A stretch of 64,000 bases of DNA from Chromobotia macracanthus (lineage: Eukaryota > Chordata > Actinopteri > Cypriniformes > Botiidae). The position numbers were made by a program, and so were the translations under genes. The stretch spans positions 1,302,001 to 1,366,000 of the forward strand of contig JAZGTH010000073.1 in the NCBI GenBank assembly GCA_036877525.1, given 5' to 3'. The first letter of the stretch is position 1; each line of letters opens with the position of its first letter. Below the pieces are notes generated by a model. It made no database searches. It was not told the DNA's origin and worked only from the letters and a program-made list of their open reading frames with translations. Shown one piece after another: positions 1 through 12,300 of this stretch.

Positions 1-2342
1 AGTCGAGAGTGTGTATTCTGGAGAGCACACATGCTTGAGATTCCTTAACGTTTCATTTCAAGCGCCCGAAATTACAAAATTAAACTGAGTTTTGAAGTGT
101 GGCGCAGGTCCAAGTTTCACTAGGACTGCTGGCTACAATTCTGCAATATTCTATACACCCAATCAGGGGACGTTCCCTGTCTTGGAAAGAAAATAGCAGC
201 CATTGAGGAGATTAAAAATAATGAAAATAAGCCTTTCAGCCCTAGGAGTCAGGGCATTCTCGGGTTGGCAGTCACCTAGCAACCAGTGCTTGACCATTCC
301 ATTGTGCAAACTTATGTTAAGCTTTTGCCCCCTCGTTAGCGACATTCCTTTGACTGAGGTATTAAAAGATTAGGGCACAAAGACATCATTTCACTCACTA
401 TTTGCTATATCTTAAAGATAATCATTGATCAGCTAGGCAAGAGTAAATACAAAGCAAGTCACTTTAAAAGTTTGATTTTGTGTCTCAAAGAAAACCTTTT
501 TTAAAGGAGTAGTATGACTTTTTTTGTTTGTGCCTCCCTAGAAATGTACTCTCCACCTTTAACCTGCTAAACAAAAGGCACAATATGAATGGGGATAGAG
601 CCCCTTCATGAAACAGCAGAAAAGGTCTGGCTCATGACGGGTGGCATCCCGAGTGCAGCTCTGAGCAAACACGTTATTTTTTCAATTAAGGTCAGCAAGC
701 TTCCAGTGTTGTTTGTCACAATCATGTGGAGAGATGAACAAACAGACTTGCGTTAACAGTAGATCTGCCATGATGGGGGCTGGGTGCCACATCATGTCTA
801 TTGTTGATAGAGAAATGCTGTCTTTTCTCAGCTCTGGAAATACTCTGCTAATTTCATGAATGATGGGATGTTAGACAGAATGACACAGTCATCAATAATG
901 GGAATAACTGGAATGAGTTTGTGAAAAAAAAAGATCAACAATATTAGAAACAGCTTTCTTTATGATCTTTTGAAATGAAGCCACTAAATGAATGGATTTG
1001 TAATTTGAGATTTGGGTTTTTCTTAATGCAGAGATCATTTTTAGATTGACAACATTGGGTAATTTTTGTTACCTTTGAATATTCGTTGGAAAAGCAAAAT
1101 CATTCTGTTAAAGTTACTTTTTAACGCAACCGAACAACCTCTTTGAAGTATAAGGTTAACTTATGTGTTGCATACAAGAGGCAGGTAAGTATTAGGGCCT
1201 TTCCCAACTCCACCTATGACTTAGAAACATAATACTAAAACATCATAGTCATGCAGCATGCCTTGAAGATATAAGACAAAAGCATTGTCAAATGGTTACG
1301 GAGGGCTTAAAAATAAACATTCCCACTAAACACAATTACTAATATTTAATTTCTAATACATTTTTGGTTACTTTAATGACCAAGATGAAGTTGGTGTATC
1401 TGTGAAAACAACATACACAACCACTCGCAAATGTCAATAATTTAACCAAAATTATTATCAATGATTCTAACATCACTAATTCAACAAATAAATAATATGG
1501 CTTGGTACGTTTCTTAATGAACAAAGTTTTAAACCAGCTTAAACCTATTTTTTAACTACGTTCTGTAGTAAGATGCCAGCTGTTCAAACTCTGCTAAGGG
1601 TCACATTCATTCAGAAACTCAGCCATCATTCCTGCGGTTCTTTTAAAAGGCTAGAGAAGAGCCAGTGATTTTCAAGCCTACTCTTTATAAATCATTGGTG
1701 TCAATTTTCATAGATTATTTCATATATATACTTCATGGGTTATAGCCTAGGTTGTAGTCTGGGATGTGGGAGTGCTGCTGCTGCCAGTAAAACCTGGAGG
1801 GATCCAGTGTCTTTAACATTAACTACAAAGGCTCCATTCAATCTCAGAGCATCCATCATTTTTATAGCTTTTCTTCTAGAGTTAGATTTCACAAGCTAGT
1901 AGCTTCCTTTAAGAGTCAAACTGTTTTTAGCTAGAGTTAAAGAACTTATTCTATAGTTTCTATGTCCATTAAACACACTGGGACACATGTTGATCACCTA
2001 AGCTTTACAACATTACTCAATGGCAAAAGTTTTATATGATCTGACCTTTTATATGATCTAGAAAATAAAATATATGATGTTTTATTTTCAACGAATATCT
2101 TAAAAAAGAAACACATGGTTTCATTGTGTTCCCAAGCACAGGCTCATAAGGGAAAGGTTGATGTTCTACAGAATGTGCAGATAAGTACAGGAGGGAGGGG
2201 GTTAATGATTAACATGATAATTGCGAAAGGAAATACCTATGTGACAACCCAAAGTGATTTCTACAGTAGAACAAATACCTGCAATTCTTGGTATAGATAA
2301 GGAACCTATTAATGACACCAGAATGTATGATAACTATCTTAC
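1..2342 (-). other. map3k21: map3k21 intron 1 (partial)
   Basis: This stretch lies 3' of the first coding exon of the MLK-type kinase, starting from a GTAAGA donor at 2342-2337. I looked on the minus strand for the next MLK exon, which should carry the kinase DFG segment (DFGLAREWH in the family), and did not find it, so intron 1 probably continues past the left edge. The sequence is AT-rich with no convincing coding region, RNA gene or clear repeat. Only short chance reading frames are present. Confidence 0.7.
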
Positions 2343-3120
2343 TGTTGCTGGACTTCAGGTCGCGATGTATAATGGGGACTACAGCCTCTTCATGAAGATA
2401 GTGCATGCCCCTGGCGATCTGCACGGCCCAGTTCACAAGGATGTGAGGGGGGATCCTCCTGCCCGTCAGGGCACGGTTCAGAGTCCCTCCTCGGGCGTAT
2501 TCCATAATCAGGCACAGGTTGGGCTCCTCCAAACACACCCCCTCCAGTTTAATAATATTGGGATGTTGCAGCATCGAGAAAAGTTTGGCTTCTTGCTTAA
2601 CACTGTCTGCAGTAGCTTTAATATCCTCGTCGGGGTCCTGCCGAGCTGCCTTCACTGCGACCTCCTGGTTATTCCAAGCCCCCCGGTAAACTTTTCCAAA
2701 ACCACCGACGCCGATTATTTCTTCTATAACAAGTTCAGAAAAAGGTATCTGAACCGGGGCAGACGGGTCACTCTCCCGAACCCCTACCGCGCCGCCCGCG
2801 GGCAGCCTGTAAATGGCTGGTTGGTAAGTAACATAATTAGATGGGAAGATGCCCACACGGTGGTTGATTTTTCCAGTCCACCACCCTTCGTCGCCCGAAA
2901 TGGCTGCGTCCTTAGACAGGACCTCCACCACGTCTCCACGCCGCAGGCTGAGCTCGTCCTCCCCGCTGGCCTCGTAATCAAATACCGCGGTCCAGAGCGA
3001 GCGGGGACACACGGGAGCAGAATGAGCCCAAGCCCGCGAGTTAGTGGACTCCATCCAGACATGGTCTTCGAGGCTCAGGCGCCCCTCACCGTTTGGGAAA
3101 ACGGCCTGGGGAACTTCCAT
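2343..3120 (-). CDS. map3k21: MLK-family MAP kinase kinase kinase, first coding exon (5' part only)
   Basis: The exon encodes the first 259 residues of a mixed-lineage kinase, a MAP3K that activates JNK and p38 through MKK4/7 and MKK3/6. An SH3 domain spans about residues 43-99 (start WTAVFDYEASGEDELSLRRG, end GIFPSNYV). The kinase domain begins near residue 130: glycine loop GVGGFG at 137-142, ATP lysine in VAVK (K157), alpha-C glutamate near E177, and the catalytic HRDLKSSN at 252-259. The exon ends one base into the next codon, at a GTAAGA donor, as in MLK genes where the next residue is Ile. MAP3K21 is preferred over MAP3K9 because of DAAISGDEGWW, AARQDP and RIPPHILVNW, and because the divergent neighbour is pcnx2. 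The start is the first in-frame ATG at 3120; an upstream ATG at about 3145 is out of frame. The leucine zippers and C-terminus lie outside the window. Confidence 0.92.
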
Positions 3121-3748
3121 GTCTCTGTGCCTGGAGGGGCACCATAGGGTGCCCTGATGTCAAATCAGAATAAAAACTAGACCGATCGCTGTGCGGGTTT
3201 ACACAAAACAGTTTCTAAGAGACTGAGCAGAGTTACTTACAAATCCCACTTTACATCAAATGAACGCTTCATTAATGGAGAGTGGCTCAGGTTAAGTCCG
3301 GCTTAACAGAGGTTAAGAGACGTGTTGCTTTGCTTCCACGTAAACCAGCTAACCAGTCTGGTAGTGCGAAGTGTCTCTGGATATCGGACATCGGCATTAG
3401 CCAGCGGATTTCCCAAACATTTTCTTGTTTACCTTATCAGCCCATGAATTCAAGCTCAAGCCGATGTAACTTTTTTTTAAGGGAAAAATATCCAAATAAC
3501 AACAACATATTCCACCGGCCAACTCGCAAAAGTTTTCAAACCATGAGGCTACAGGTGCAAAGTACCTGCTCATCCTAGGCGAATGAATCACGCTAAATGT
3601 TCATACGGTTATTTCATTACTTGAGATACTCAAAGTTAATCTATTAACTTATGTTTTGTACAAAACGGCCATCTACCCTCTAACCTTTCTCGTTCTCACA
3701 ACGTATAAGTTGAACATAGCAGGCTAAAGAGCCGTGCTAACGAGTTAG

Positions 3749-3751
<3 letters not shown>

Positions 3752-3806
<55 letters not shown>
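3752..3806. repeat. (CT)n microsatellite
   Basis: A pure CT dinucleotide run of about 55 bases. It lies between the start codon of map3k21 and its likely CCAAT-containing promoter, so it may be transcribed as a GA run in the kinase leader. Confidence 0.97.
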
Positions 3807-3810
<4 letters not shown>

Positions 3811-3970
3811 ACTAAACATAAGCGGCTCCTGAAACTCTGTCGTGGCTCGAGCAAAACAGAAAGCGCTTCCCAGAGTCAGTCACCCGTACATATCAGTTAA
3901 CAACCAGCACTCCAAAAGTTTACAGACAAACTATAAACTTAATTTTCCTCCTTTGTATCCAGTGACATCT

Positions 3971-4006
3971 TTAGAGCAACAGAACTTTACTCGGTTGCTC
4001 CGCCAT
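3971..4006 (-). other. Possible upstream ORF in the map3k21 leader
   Basis: On the minus strand an ATG followed by GCG (MAEQPSKVLLL then stop) lies just downstream of the CCAAT/E-box block. If the kinase transcript starts near 4010-4050, this 11-codon frame would be an upstream ORF. The transcription start is not known, so this is tentative. Confidence 0.25.
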
Positions 4007-4054
4007 CGATTCTCGGCTTCTCCAACTCGACTGAGACGCGAGCAGGAAGGGCGG

Positions 4055-4092
4055 CCGTGGATTGGTTACCGGAGCTCACGTGACGTGGCAAA
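4055..4092 (-). promoter_or_regulatory. map3k21: CCAAT box plus CACGTGACG element, probable map3k21 core promoter
   Basis: The + strand reads ATTGG followed by CTCACGTGACGTGG. On the minus strand this is a CCAAT box downstream of an E-box (CACGTG, CLEAR-like with the flanking GAC) that overlaps a CRE-like TGACG. The CCAAT orientation and the CpG-rich block just to the left favour transcription towards map3k21, though such blocks can fire both ways. Confidence 0.45.
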
Positions 4093-4746
4093 TATGCCTG
4101 TGTGCAAAACAGAAGTGGGAACCCCCGTTCAATCAGCAGTGTTGATACTTCACAAAACTCATAAATTTGGGCTTGTTTTATATCTTTAATATGCTTAGAT
4201 TTACAATGTAAGCTGGTACGAGGCAAATATAAAGCCGCGCCTGTTTTGTGTCGTTTATACGCCTGCAATAAAAAAATCATGAGTGACTTCTAAACAAACA
4301 AAACATCAATGTTGTATGATTAAGTATTACATGATAAATAGGTTGAAAGCTTCCAGGTATTACTGGGCAGCAGGCTTACTGAACTCAAATTGATTTAAAA
4401 ACGAATCTGACCTTTGATGTCTCTAATTGCTGGTTTAACCTCGAAAAAATCAACTACGACGAACTCCAGCACCGCCACTGCCATTATGAGACACCATTGT
4501 TACAGTATTCGTATCTTCCTTATCCCAGTACAGTAAATTATAAAGAAAAAATATATTAACTCAATAAATTGATTCAAAACAAAATGATCAGACACTGGTA
4601 TTAGAAAATACCACACGATACAGTGGCAGGTGTCAATGGCACAAGACTGCAGGATGCCATACATATGAATATTATTAGCCAGTCTCTAGAATTGCTTATA
4701 CACTTGCGTTTCTGTGGTTTATATTCGCTTTTGACGTTGAGCACAG

Positions 4747-4765
4747 GGTGGGGGCGCATGACTCA
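4747..4765 (+). promoter_or_regulatory. pcnx2: G-rich box and TGACTCA (AP-1/NF-E2 type) site upstream of pcnx2
   Basis: A GGTGGGGGCG run is followed by ATGACTCA about 300 bases before the pcnx2 start codon. The position suits a proximal promoter element. The motif match is exact but short, and the transcription start is not visible. Confidence 0.3.
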
Positions 4766-5067
4766 ATGAGTGTAGAGCATCAGTATGAATCAGTCCATTC
4801 CTCCCCTCCTCTCCGCTCTTGGGAAGCAGACGCAGGAGCATGCTGCTGTGCACCTTTCAACGCAGAAATGTTCTGCTTTTATGTGGGTAACAGAGAGCCA
4901 AGACGTGGACGATGAAAAAGAAAAGTAAACGACTTCGAGGAAGGATGTAGAGCCAGCTTCTGTAAATATGTAATTGCGCGCAGGAAAAGAGAGTAGAGGA
5001 CGGCGGCGGCGTGAATTCGTAGCTCGCATAGCAGCGTGATGTATTTGTAGCACATATTATTGCAAAC

Positions 5068-6354
5068 ATGGGCTCTCAGGTTGTGCAAACCTTACGCCAA
5101 GGGGTCTGGGCTTCATTGACTGGCGGATGGTATCATGATCCAGACCAGAATAAATTCAACAATTCATGTCACCTCTATGTATGGATGTTTTTGCTTATGC
5201 TTCCATTATCGCTTCATTTGGTGAGTGATACAATGTCGCAGGCCGGCGATGTTGTTGTGATCTGCAAATATGAAGCCTTGAAATGCGCCAGCTGTAGAAA
5301 TCGTACATGAAATTGATTTATGTGATGAAGGTATTTTATGATGTGGAAATGTTGATGCTTATGTGTCTCGTACCAGACTGGCACTGTCGCATTTTCTCCT
5401 GCATAGCCTACTGTACACATCTTGAAACGCATGACAGCCCGTAATAAAGTATTGTTGGGCTAAAAATTGTTGTTAAGCTAAAATGTGGCTGGTTACTAAA
5501 TATTATCTATCTACAAAGATGTCATGGCTGTGGTGTGCTTTTTCTCTCTTCCTTCTTTAGGCTCTTCCACCCACCACTGCTACCCTCAGCATCTACTGCA
5601 CCTCAGTGACAGTTTTCTTCATTGTTATTAAGATGGTTAATTACCGTCTCCATATGATGTTTGATCAGGGTGAGATTGTAGCCCAGAATAGTGTGCCTGA
5701 CATCAGCAAATGTGTAGACAAGAAAAGCAACGCGTCTGATTCCTGTCTTCCATCTCTGAGGTGGTGTACAAAAATTCACTTGCCCAATTTATCCATCCAT
5801 TCATTTTTTTAAACCCACTTGTCCTCCACAGGGTCACAGGGGCGCCCCATTTATTGACTTCAGTATTATTTTGCCAGAGGTTCCATGTGTCTGATTTGAA
5901 AGTCTATAGTTTGTCCATTAAAAAAACATACATCTGTTGTCCTCAAAGCACCCGAGTTTATCAACTGGCAAAAGTATTTGGATACATTTCTGTTTTGATC
6001 TACAGGAAGAGCAGCACAGTTCCTGATAGTGTTGCCACATCAGTATTGACCAAAAACAAAACAAGTCCAATAATACAGGTCACAGTGAAACAGACTGAAA
6101 CAGACCCTGGACTAATTGGAGTAAGTAATATTTTTTATGTACTTTGAAAGTTTTTTTTAATACTTCTGTGCTAAAAAATGTAATGTAAATTTGACAGTAA
6201 CACTTCAGTATCAGAAGAATGCATGTTTTATAGTGTATGTTGTATGTATAATGCTTTTGTTGATTTTTTTAATCCTAATATTCTCTTCTTTTAACCATGC
6301 TTTCTAAAACTTTGAAGGATTGTCCAAAAGCTGAGGAGCTGAAGAGCACAGAGG
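5068..6354 (+). other. pcnx2: pcnx2 exons 1-4: N-terminal membrane hairpin
   Basis: Residues 1-168. A conserved start (MGSQVVQTLRQGVWASLTGG) is followed by two hydrophobic segments, around LYVWMFLLMLPLSLHL at the end of exon 1 and SIYCTSVTVFFIVIKMV in exon 2. Exon 2 ends at a weaker GTGGTG donor; this is supported because its split Arg codon (AG|G) joins exon 3 in frame. Exon 4 is only 37 nt, flanked by CTTTGAAG and GTATGA, and is the least certain of the four, but it is needed to restore frame into exon 5. Confidence 0.85.
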
Positions 6355-9300
6355 GTATGAAACAGTTTTAATTATAGAACTGGCCTGATTTCACTGCAGT
6401 GCAATCCTCACATTTCTGGGAACAGACTGTCCAGATATATCACTGTAAGGGTCTGTCACAGCCTAGCATATGGACTGAGGAATAACTTGACTGCTGTCTT
6501 GCCTCAGTTACATGTCACACTGATGTGAGTGTGTGTAGGGTATGAGTATGACATCCTGCCAGACCTCTGAGAAAGAGTCTGACAGCTTTGCCGAAACTGC
6601 CCAAACAGTGCTGCAGCTACATTATAAGGACTTTTGATTATGCATCTAAAATGCACAGATAATCCAGAATATTTGCTTGAGGTTAAAGCTGCCAGTTGAT
6701 TAAACATGTATTTTTGTTAATAAAAAAAAATCAATATTTGCTGGGAAAATCCCCCAAATAAAAGTAAATCAAAACCACAAAGACCTTATTGTGGTGGACC
6801 AGCAAATCAATAAATAGATGTTACCAGTAGTGGCTTTAGAAGTCAATATATTGTTTGTTTATCATTAAACATAAGCCGGTCATTGGCCTACAGCTCTCAG
6901 AAATCTGTTTTGTCTAATCAACTTTGTCCATCTGTCTGAGGTAGACTCAGAGGCTGTTCACACATCACATGGTTGCGTTCCATCTGGGCTATTTTTTAAC
7001 TGTACATGTAAGTCAGACTGACATCTTTGGCTGTTTGGTGTCTTCGGCACTGTTTGTCTTCTGTGTGGCTTTTGCAGGCCAGGCTGATGAACGATCTAAG
7101 CAAGAGGCTGAGCAGAGACTCACTCCTGAGGATGTGTTCAGTCCCAACACCGACCAGTCTGCCCCACTTCTGCAGGGTGAGCAGATTCCATCAGCCCACA
7201 AAGACAAAGCTGATGATAACCAACCCCCCTCCCCAGTTAATGAGGAGGATAATATAGATGAGAAGGAGAAACCCCCAACTGACCCCAACAACAATAATAC
7301 CTCTATAGAAATCACACGAGAAGCTGATGATGGAGAAAAAACAGAGAATTATTGCTCAGATGAAATTGCAGTGGTGCTGGTTGACAACTCAAGTTCTTCT
7401 GCCCACTTGGATGAGAGCGATACAGTGAAGATTGTTATTACGATGAGCTGTGACCCACAGACAGCAGCAGAGCTGGAAGAATCAGTCAAACAAAGCATCT
7501 TGGAGTCGGCTCAGTCACACCAGGGAGAGTCGGACTGTCCTGTCAAAATTCCTGTTATTACCTTTGATTCGCCTCATGAAGCAGAGTTATCCTCTGTTGA
7601 AGATGAAAAAGAAGAGATGCCAGTTGCAGGGGACAAATCTGTGCAGGAGCAGTCAGAACATCAAGACAGCCTTCTTGCCAAAGAGCCAAAAAGTTCTGAT
7701 TCTGCACAGGAATGCAAAGAAATAGAGAACAACGAGCATGAGATACTCAATCAGAGCCCTCAGCTGACCAATAACAGTTCCTCTGGCATCGATGTGAACA
7801 CCCACCCTGATGAAAATGACCCCTCAGAGGTTAAGCTGGATGCTGATGGATTCTTGCAGATTCCATCAGCATATATGAGGTGTACGCAAAATGGAAGAAC
7901 GCATGGTAGGGGACTCAGCATTGACAGTGGAAGAGATGCAGTTCTTATTAGCCATAGATCCAAAGATAAGTTCTGCACAATGACCACCTCCAAATCAGAC
8001 CTAGAAGCCAAGGAGGGCCAGATACCCAATGAGTCCAACTTTGTTGAGTTTGTTTCTTTGCTGGAGTCTATCAACAGTACCAGGTTTGGAGGACGAAAAC
8101 AGGTTGAGGAGGAGAAAGAAGAGAAAAATAGTAAGTGATCAGTGGGTTGATATCTTAAACAATGTCTTTTTTCAAAGGCTGTATGTGTTTACTATATTTT
8201 ACAATATATACTATATATACTTATTTAAGTACAATAAGTAAGCCATTCGTAGGTTGATTTTCCTATAAACTTTAAACACTGCATCTGTGTGACATGGAAA
8301 TGACACACTTTACCTTTAATGTTTCAATGTGTTTCAGAGCAAAGCATGATGACAGAGAAGACCTCTGAGGTCTCAGAGTCCACAGGACAACCAGAACATC
8401 CAAATCCCCCAAACAGTCTTGCTACAGATACAGTGAAAACCATTCCAGAAACTCTCATTCCTATTGTCTCACCAGAAAGGTGGGTGTTATGGCTTTTGAG
8501 GGTTACTATGGAAAATAAGAGCTAAGATGGGAAAGAATTTTGCACTATATCATTAACCTTTGCAACAAAGCTTAACAACGTAATGTTTGAAATTGGTTAA
8601 ATATAAATGATAGATTAAAATTAACAAACAAAAAAACTAAAAGCTAAACTCATTAATGTAAAAAATAACAAAGTAAACATGAAAACAAATGGATATGATC
8701 AACGACAATTAGACCTATATGCTTTGGGTTAATTTTCTTTCACATGCTGTGGCAGTCCACAGACAGATAAGGAGAGGGACCCAGACTATGATTCTCTGCC
8801 TTCACAAACATCTCAGTCAGAGAGTTCTATGCTTCAGGTCATTTGTAGACCAGAGGCAACATCCAAAGAGGAGGCATACACCTTTCACACTGTTCACAGT
8901 AAGTAAAGGTTTTCCCTGTTCCCCATTGTAAACATTATTACTTGCATTATTTGTCATATGTATCTGTGATGTTTGTACTTGTAGAGCTAGGCTGGTAGAG
9001 GAGAACTTGTAATGTTTTTAACATGTGAAATATCTACAGGAGAGAGACCCCGGAAACTGTACAATGAAAGGGCTCTAAATTTGCCCCTCGGTGCTGAGCT
9101 CATCACCGGCAACATATGGTAAAATACATTTTCTATGTAACATAAGGTTCTTTCAACAAATCCTTATAAAATTTCTCATAAGTTATGGTCTCTCTATCAG
9201 TGATCTGCTCTCCACATCCTCAAACTCTGAGTGTCAGGATGGGTTAGCAGTAGGAACCACAGACTGCCCATTCCAGCGACGCATCCTTCCAACTCGCCGC

Positions 9301-12300
9301 CTCCGGCCCAGGAGAACCCATCCAGAAATCTTCCAGGTGTAGAATCCCTCTTTCCACACATTATACACAGTAAAGTAACATCAGATAACAACAGACACTT
9401 GAATCAACCACTTCTAAATCATGCTGTCTGAGGATCACATTGAAATTTAAGTTACTATTCACTAAAAAATGGCTTGCTCTCCACCATACCTCTCACATCT
9501 CATTAACACTTGATCATATGAAGGAAAATAAATGACAAAAAAATTTCATTTTAGGGTGAACTATATTGATTAGTGTTTATGAACTATAAACACTAACTAT
9601 AAACACTAATCAATAGCATGATAAAACTTGTTGTCTTTGAGAACTTTCTTAAAGTATTTCTTGCACAGGAGGAGGACTCCCTGGATGACTCTTCTGAGAC
9701 ATCAACCCAGGAGAAGCCCTCCAGAAAGCTCCACTACAAGCTAAAGGTTTTTCCTGGGAAATGGGTGAACATATTGTATGATCGACTAACTTTGCTGGCA
9801 TTATTAGACAGGTGAATGTGACAGTGTAAATGAGTGCACATTTTTAAGTATCACTTTGCTTTTCACAACAACTGAAAGATTGTATTATGTAGGAACAAGG
9901 ATATGACTGAGAATATGGTGGCTGTGTTTTTGGCCTTCTTGGTGGCTTTTTTGGGGTTTGTGCTTCTAAATGAGGGCTGCTTCAAAGACATCTGGGTCTT
10001 TCAGTTCTGCCTGGTCATTGCAAGCTGTCAGTATTCCTTGCTGAAGGTATTGCTTTGTTCATTTTTAGCCTTTTATTTTTGCTAAAAATGATCCAATTTT
10101 GGCTTTGCTGCTTTCTAAAAACTCATGTGTTTTCTAGAGTGTTCAGCCAGACGCAGCATCACCTACTCACGTGAGTTGAATTGTGAAGTATTCAAGAATA
10201 TTTACTAGAATGTAATTGTATATATGGTGATAAAGAAAGCTGATACAAATGTTTTAGCCTCTCATGTCACTTTTTACAGGGGCATAATCAAATTGTCATC
10301 TACAGTCGTGCTGCATATTTCTGTATGTTCTGTGGCCTTATTTGGGTTTTGGAGATAGTGTTGAGAACTCCAGACCTCCCTGTGTCCACTGTCTATGGCA
10401 TCACCATAGTAACATCAGATGTCCTTCAGTGTTTGCAAGACGTTTTAGTTGGTAAGTGCTTTCATGAGTTAAACGTTTAAATCATTGAAGATGACAATGG
10501 TCATGTGATGTTGGAATCACATGACCACATGACAATGGTCATGTGATGTTGATCTGTTTTTTTTTTTAGGTTTAACATACTGCTTTCCTGTAATGTTTCT
10601 TCTTGGCCTTTTTCCACAAATCAACACCTTCATTATATACTTCTTAGAACAAATTGACATGCACTTTTTTGGAGGTACAGGTCTGTATCCATGGAAAATA
10701 TTTTTTACAATATTTAAAAAAAATATTTTTAAACTATAAAAGTTAATAAATACTGATACTGCCTCTTCTCTGTTCAGCTGCAACTGGCCTCCCATCAGCA
10801 GTGTACTGTATTGTGCGCAGTGTTATAGCATTATCTTTACTCTATGGATTCTGTCTTGGCGCTTTGAAGGTATGTTTGTTGGGAATGTGAGGTTTATTTT
10901 CACTGAAAATGTGCATTTCATTGATTTGAATAATATGGCATATGCTCAGGAAATATTAGATCACAAGTAGAAATGATTTATTTCAATGAAACAATAACAC
11001 AAGATTACAAGTTTGTTGAGTTCAAATTATACTCTTCATTATAGTCTAAACAATAGTCTCTCATGGTTAAATTTCTCTCATGGTTTTATTTCCTATTTCC
11101 TTGGTGCATTTGTCCTGTCACTCAACATAAATCAGCCTCTAGAAATGCTGTTTTAGGATCAGTTTTATGTTTAAGATTATTGTTGATGTTGATCAGTTTG
11201 GAATGTGGAACCTGATCCTCATCTGTAGTATTAAATTTGATAGAATCTGAAAGATTTTCTCTTTGAAGGAACCTTGGGATGAGCAGCATATTCCAGCACT
11301 TTTCTCTGGCTTCTGTGCTCTGCTTGTGGTTCTGTCCTACCATCTCAGTCGACAAAGCAGCGAGCCTACAGTGTTGTTGTAAGACCACTTATGCACTTTC
11401 CACAAATATATTTAAGGACATTTTAAATTTCTGGCATAACTTTAACAAACATTTTAGTAATAGAACACTTTGTTTTTTTTTTAATTTAATGCATTAGGAG
11501 ATATTTACACCAATGCTCAGAAACCAAACACTGTTGCCAAGCAAATATGTATGTATCTTTGATCTCAGCTCATTAATTAAGTCCAAGCTGATGCCATCAC
11601 TTGATGAGGCAGAAGAGGAGATTTCTCCTGAAAACACAGACCCTCTTCCAGAGAAACTTAAAGGCTCAGTGGTGGGAACCTTTGCTTTATTTAGTTCAAA
11701 TTCAATAATCTTTTATAGGGAGCTTTTTGTTGTGTTTGATTGATGAAGGTCCATTTATTAATCAAAAGCGTGACTATGACATTTTTATGTGATATTTTGG
11801 GATGATGTTTGTTTTGCAGAAAGAGATTTTACTGTCAGACCTGGTTGTCTGTATTCTTGCTTCGATTTTGACCTTCGCAGTTACTGCCAGCACTGTTTTC
11901 CTGTCTCTAAGGGTGAGTTTTTATTGCTTTATTTTTAAACACATGCCTGTTAAACCTGATGCTATGTAAATACTATATGTAATACTAAAATGTATAGGTA
12001 ATACTATATGTAAACTATAGATGTCACTTTATGTGACAATAAGCGATAGACGATTCTGTTAAGATTAGCAAAGGTTTAACTTAAGGTTTAAATTAAATAT
12101 ATTTGAGGGACTCAAATCAAATTCAATTCAAATCTTCAATTCAGTTCACAGCCAAAATAGCAACTAACACTTTTTTCATTTACAGCCATTCGTGTCTATA
12201 GTGCTGTATGCTTTAGCAGCCACTGTGGGCTTTGTCACCCACTATCTCATCCCTCAGTTAAGAAAGCACCACCCGTGGCTGTGGATCTCTCACCCTGTGC

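Larger units (their letters stand above)
3121..5067. promoter_or_regulatory. Shared upstream region of divergent map3k21 and pcnx2
   Basis: Only 1947 bases separate the two start codons of these head-to-head genes, so both promoters and 5'UTRs must lie here, unless there are distant leader exons. Seen directly: a CT microsatellite; a short CpG-rich block at about 4000-4095 with CCAAT and CACGTGACG motifs; and a TGACTCA site near a G-rich run at about 4747-4765. On the minus strand a GTAAGT donor-like site at about 3240 and an acceptor-like CATCAG at about 3157 could mark a small leader intron of map3k21, but this is only a guess. Reading frames here look like chance. Confidence 0.6.

Noticed and set aside
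2209..2342. Continuation of the MLK frame past SSN
   Set aside because: The sequence stops resembling kinases exactly at a GTAAGA donor, so this is intron read-through.
2254..3147. 297-codon plus-strand frame opposite the MLK exon
   Set aside because: It is the antisense shadow of the kinase exon, which shows clear SH3 and kinase motifs on the minus strand.
11498..11568. Earlier acceptor (GCATTAG) for pcnx2 exon 17
   Set aside because: Translation from 11498 in the required phase hits a stop within about 70 bases; the acceptor at 11568 gives VLF-SLIKSKL as in homologues.
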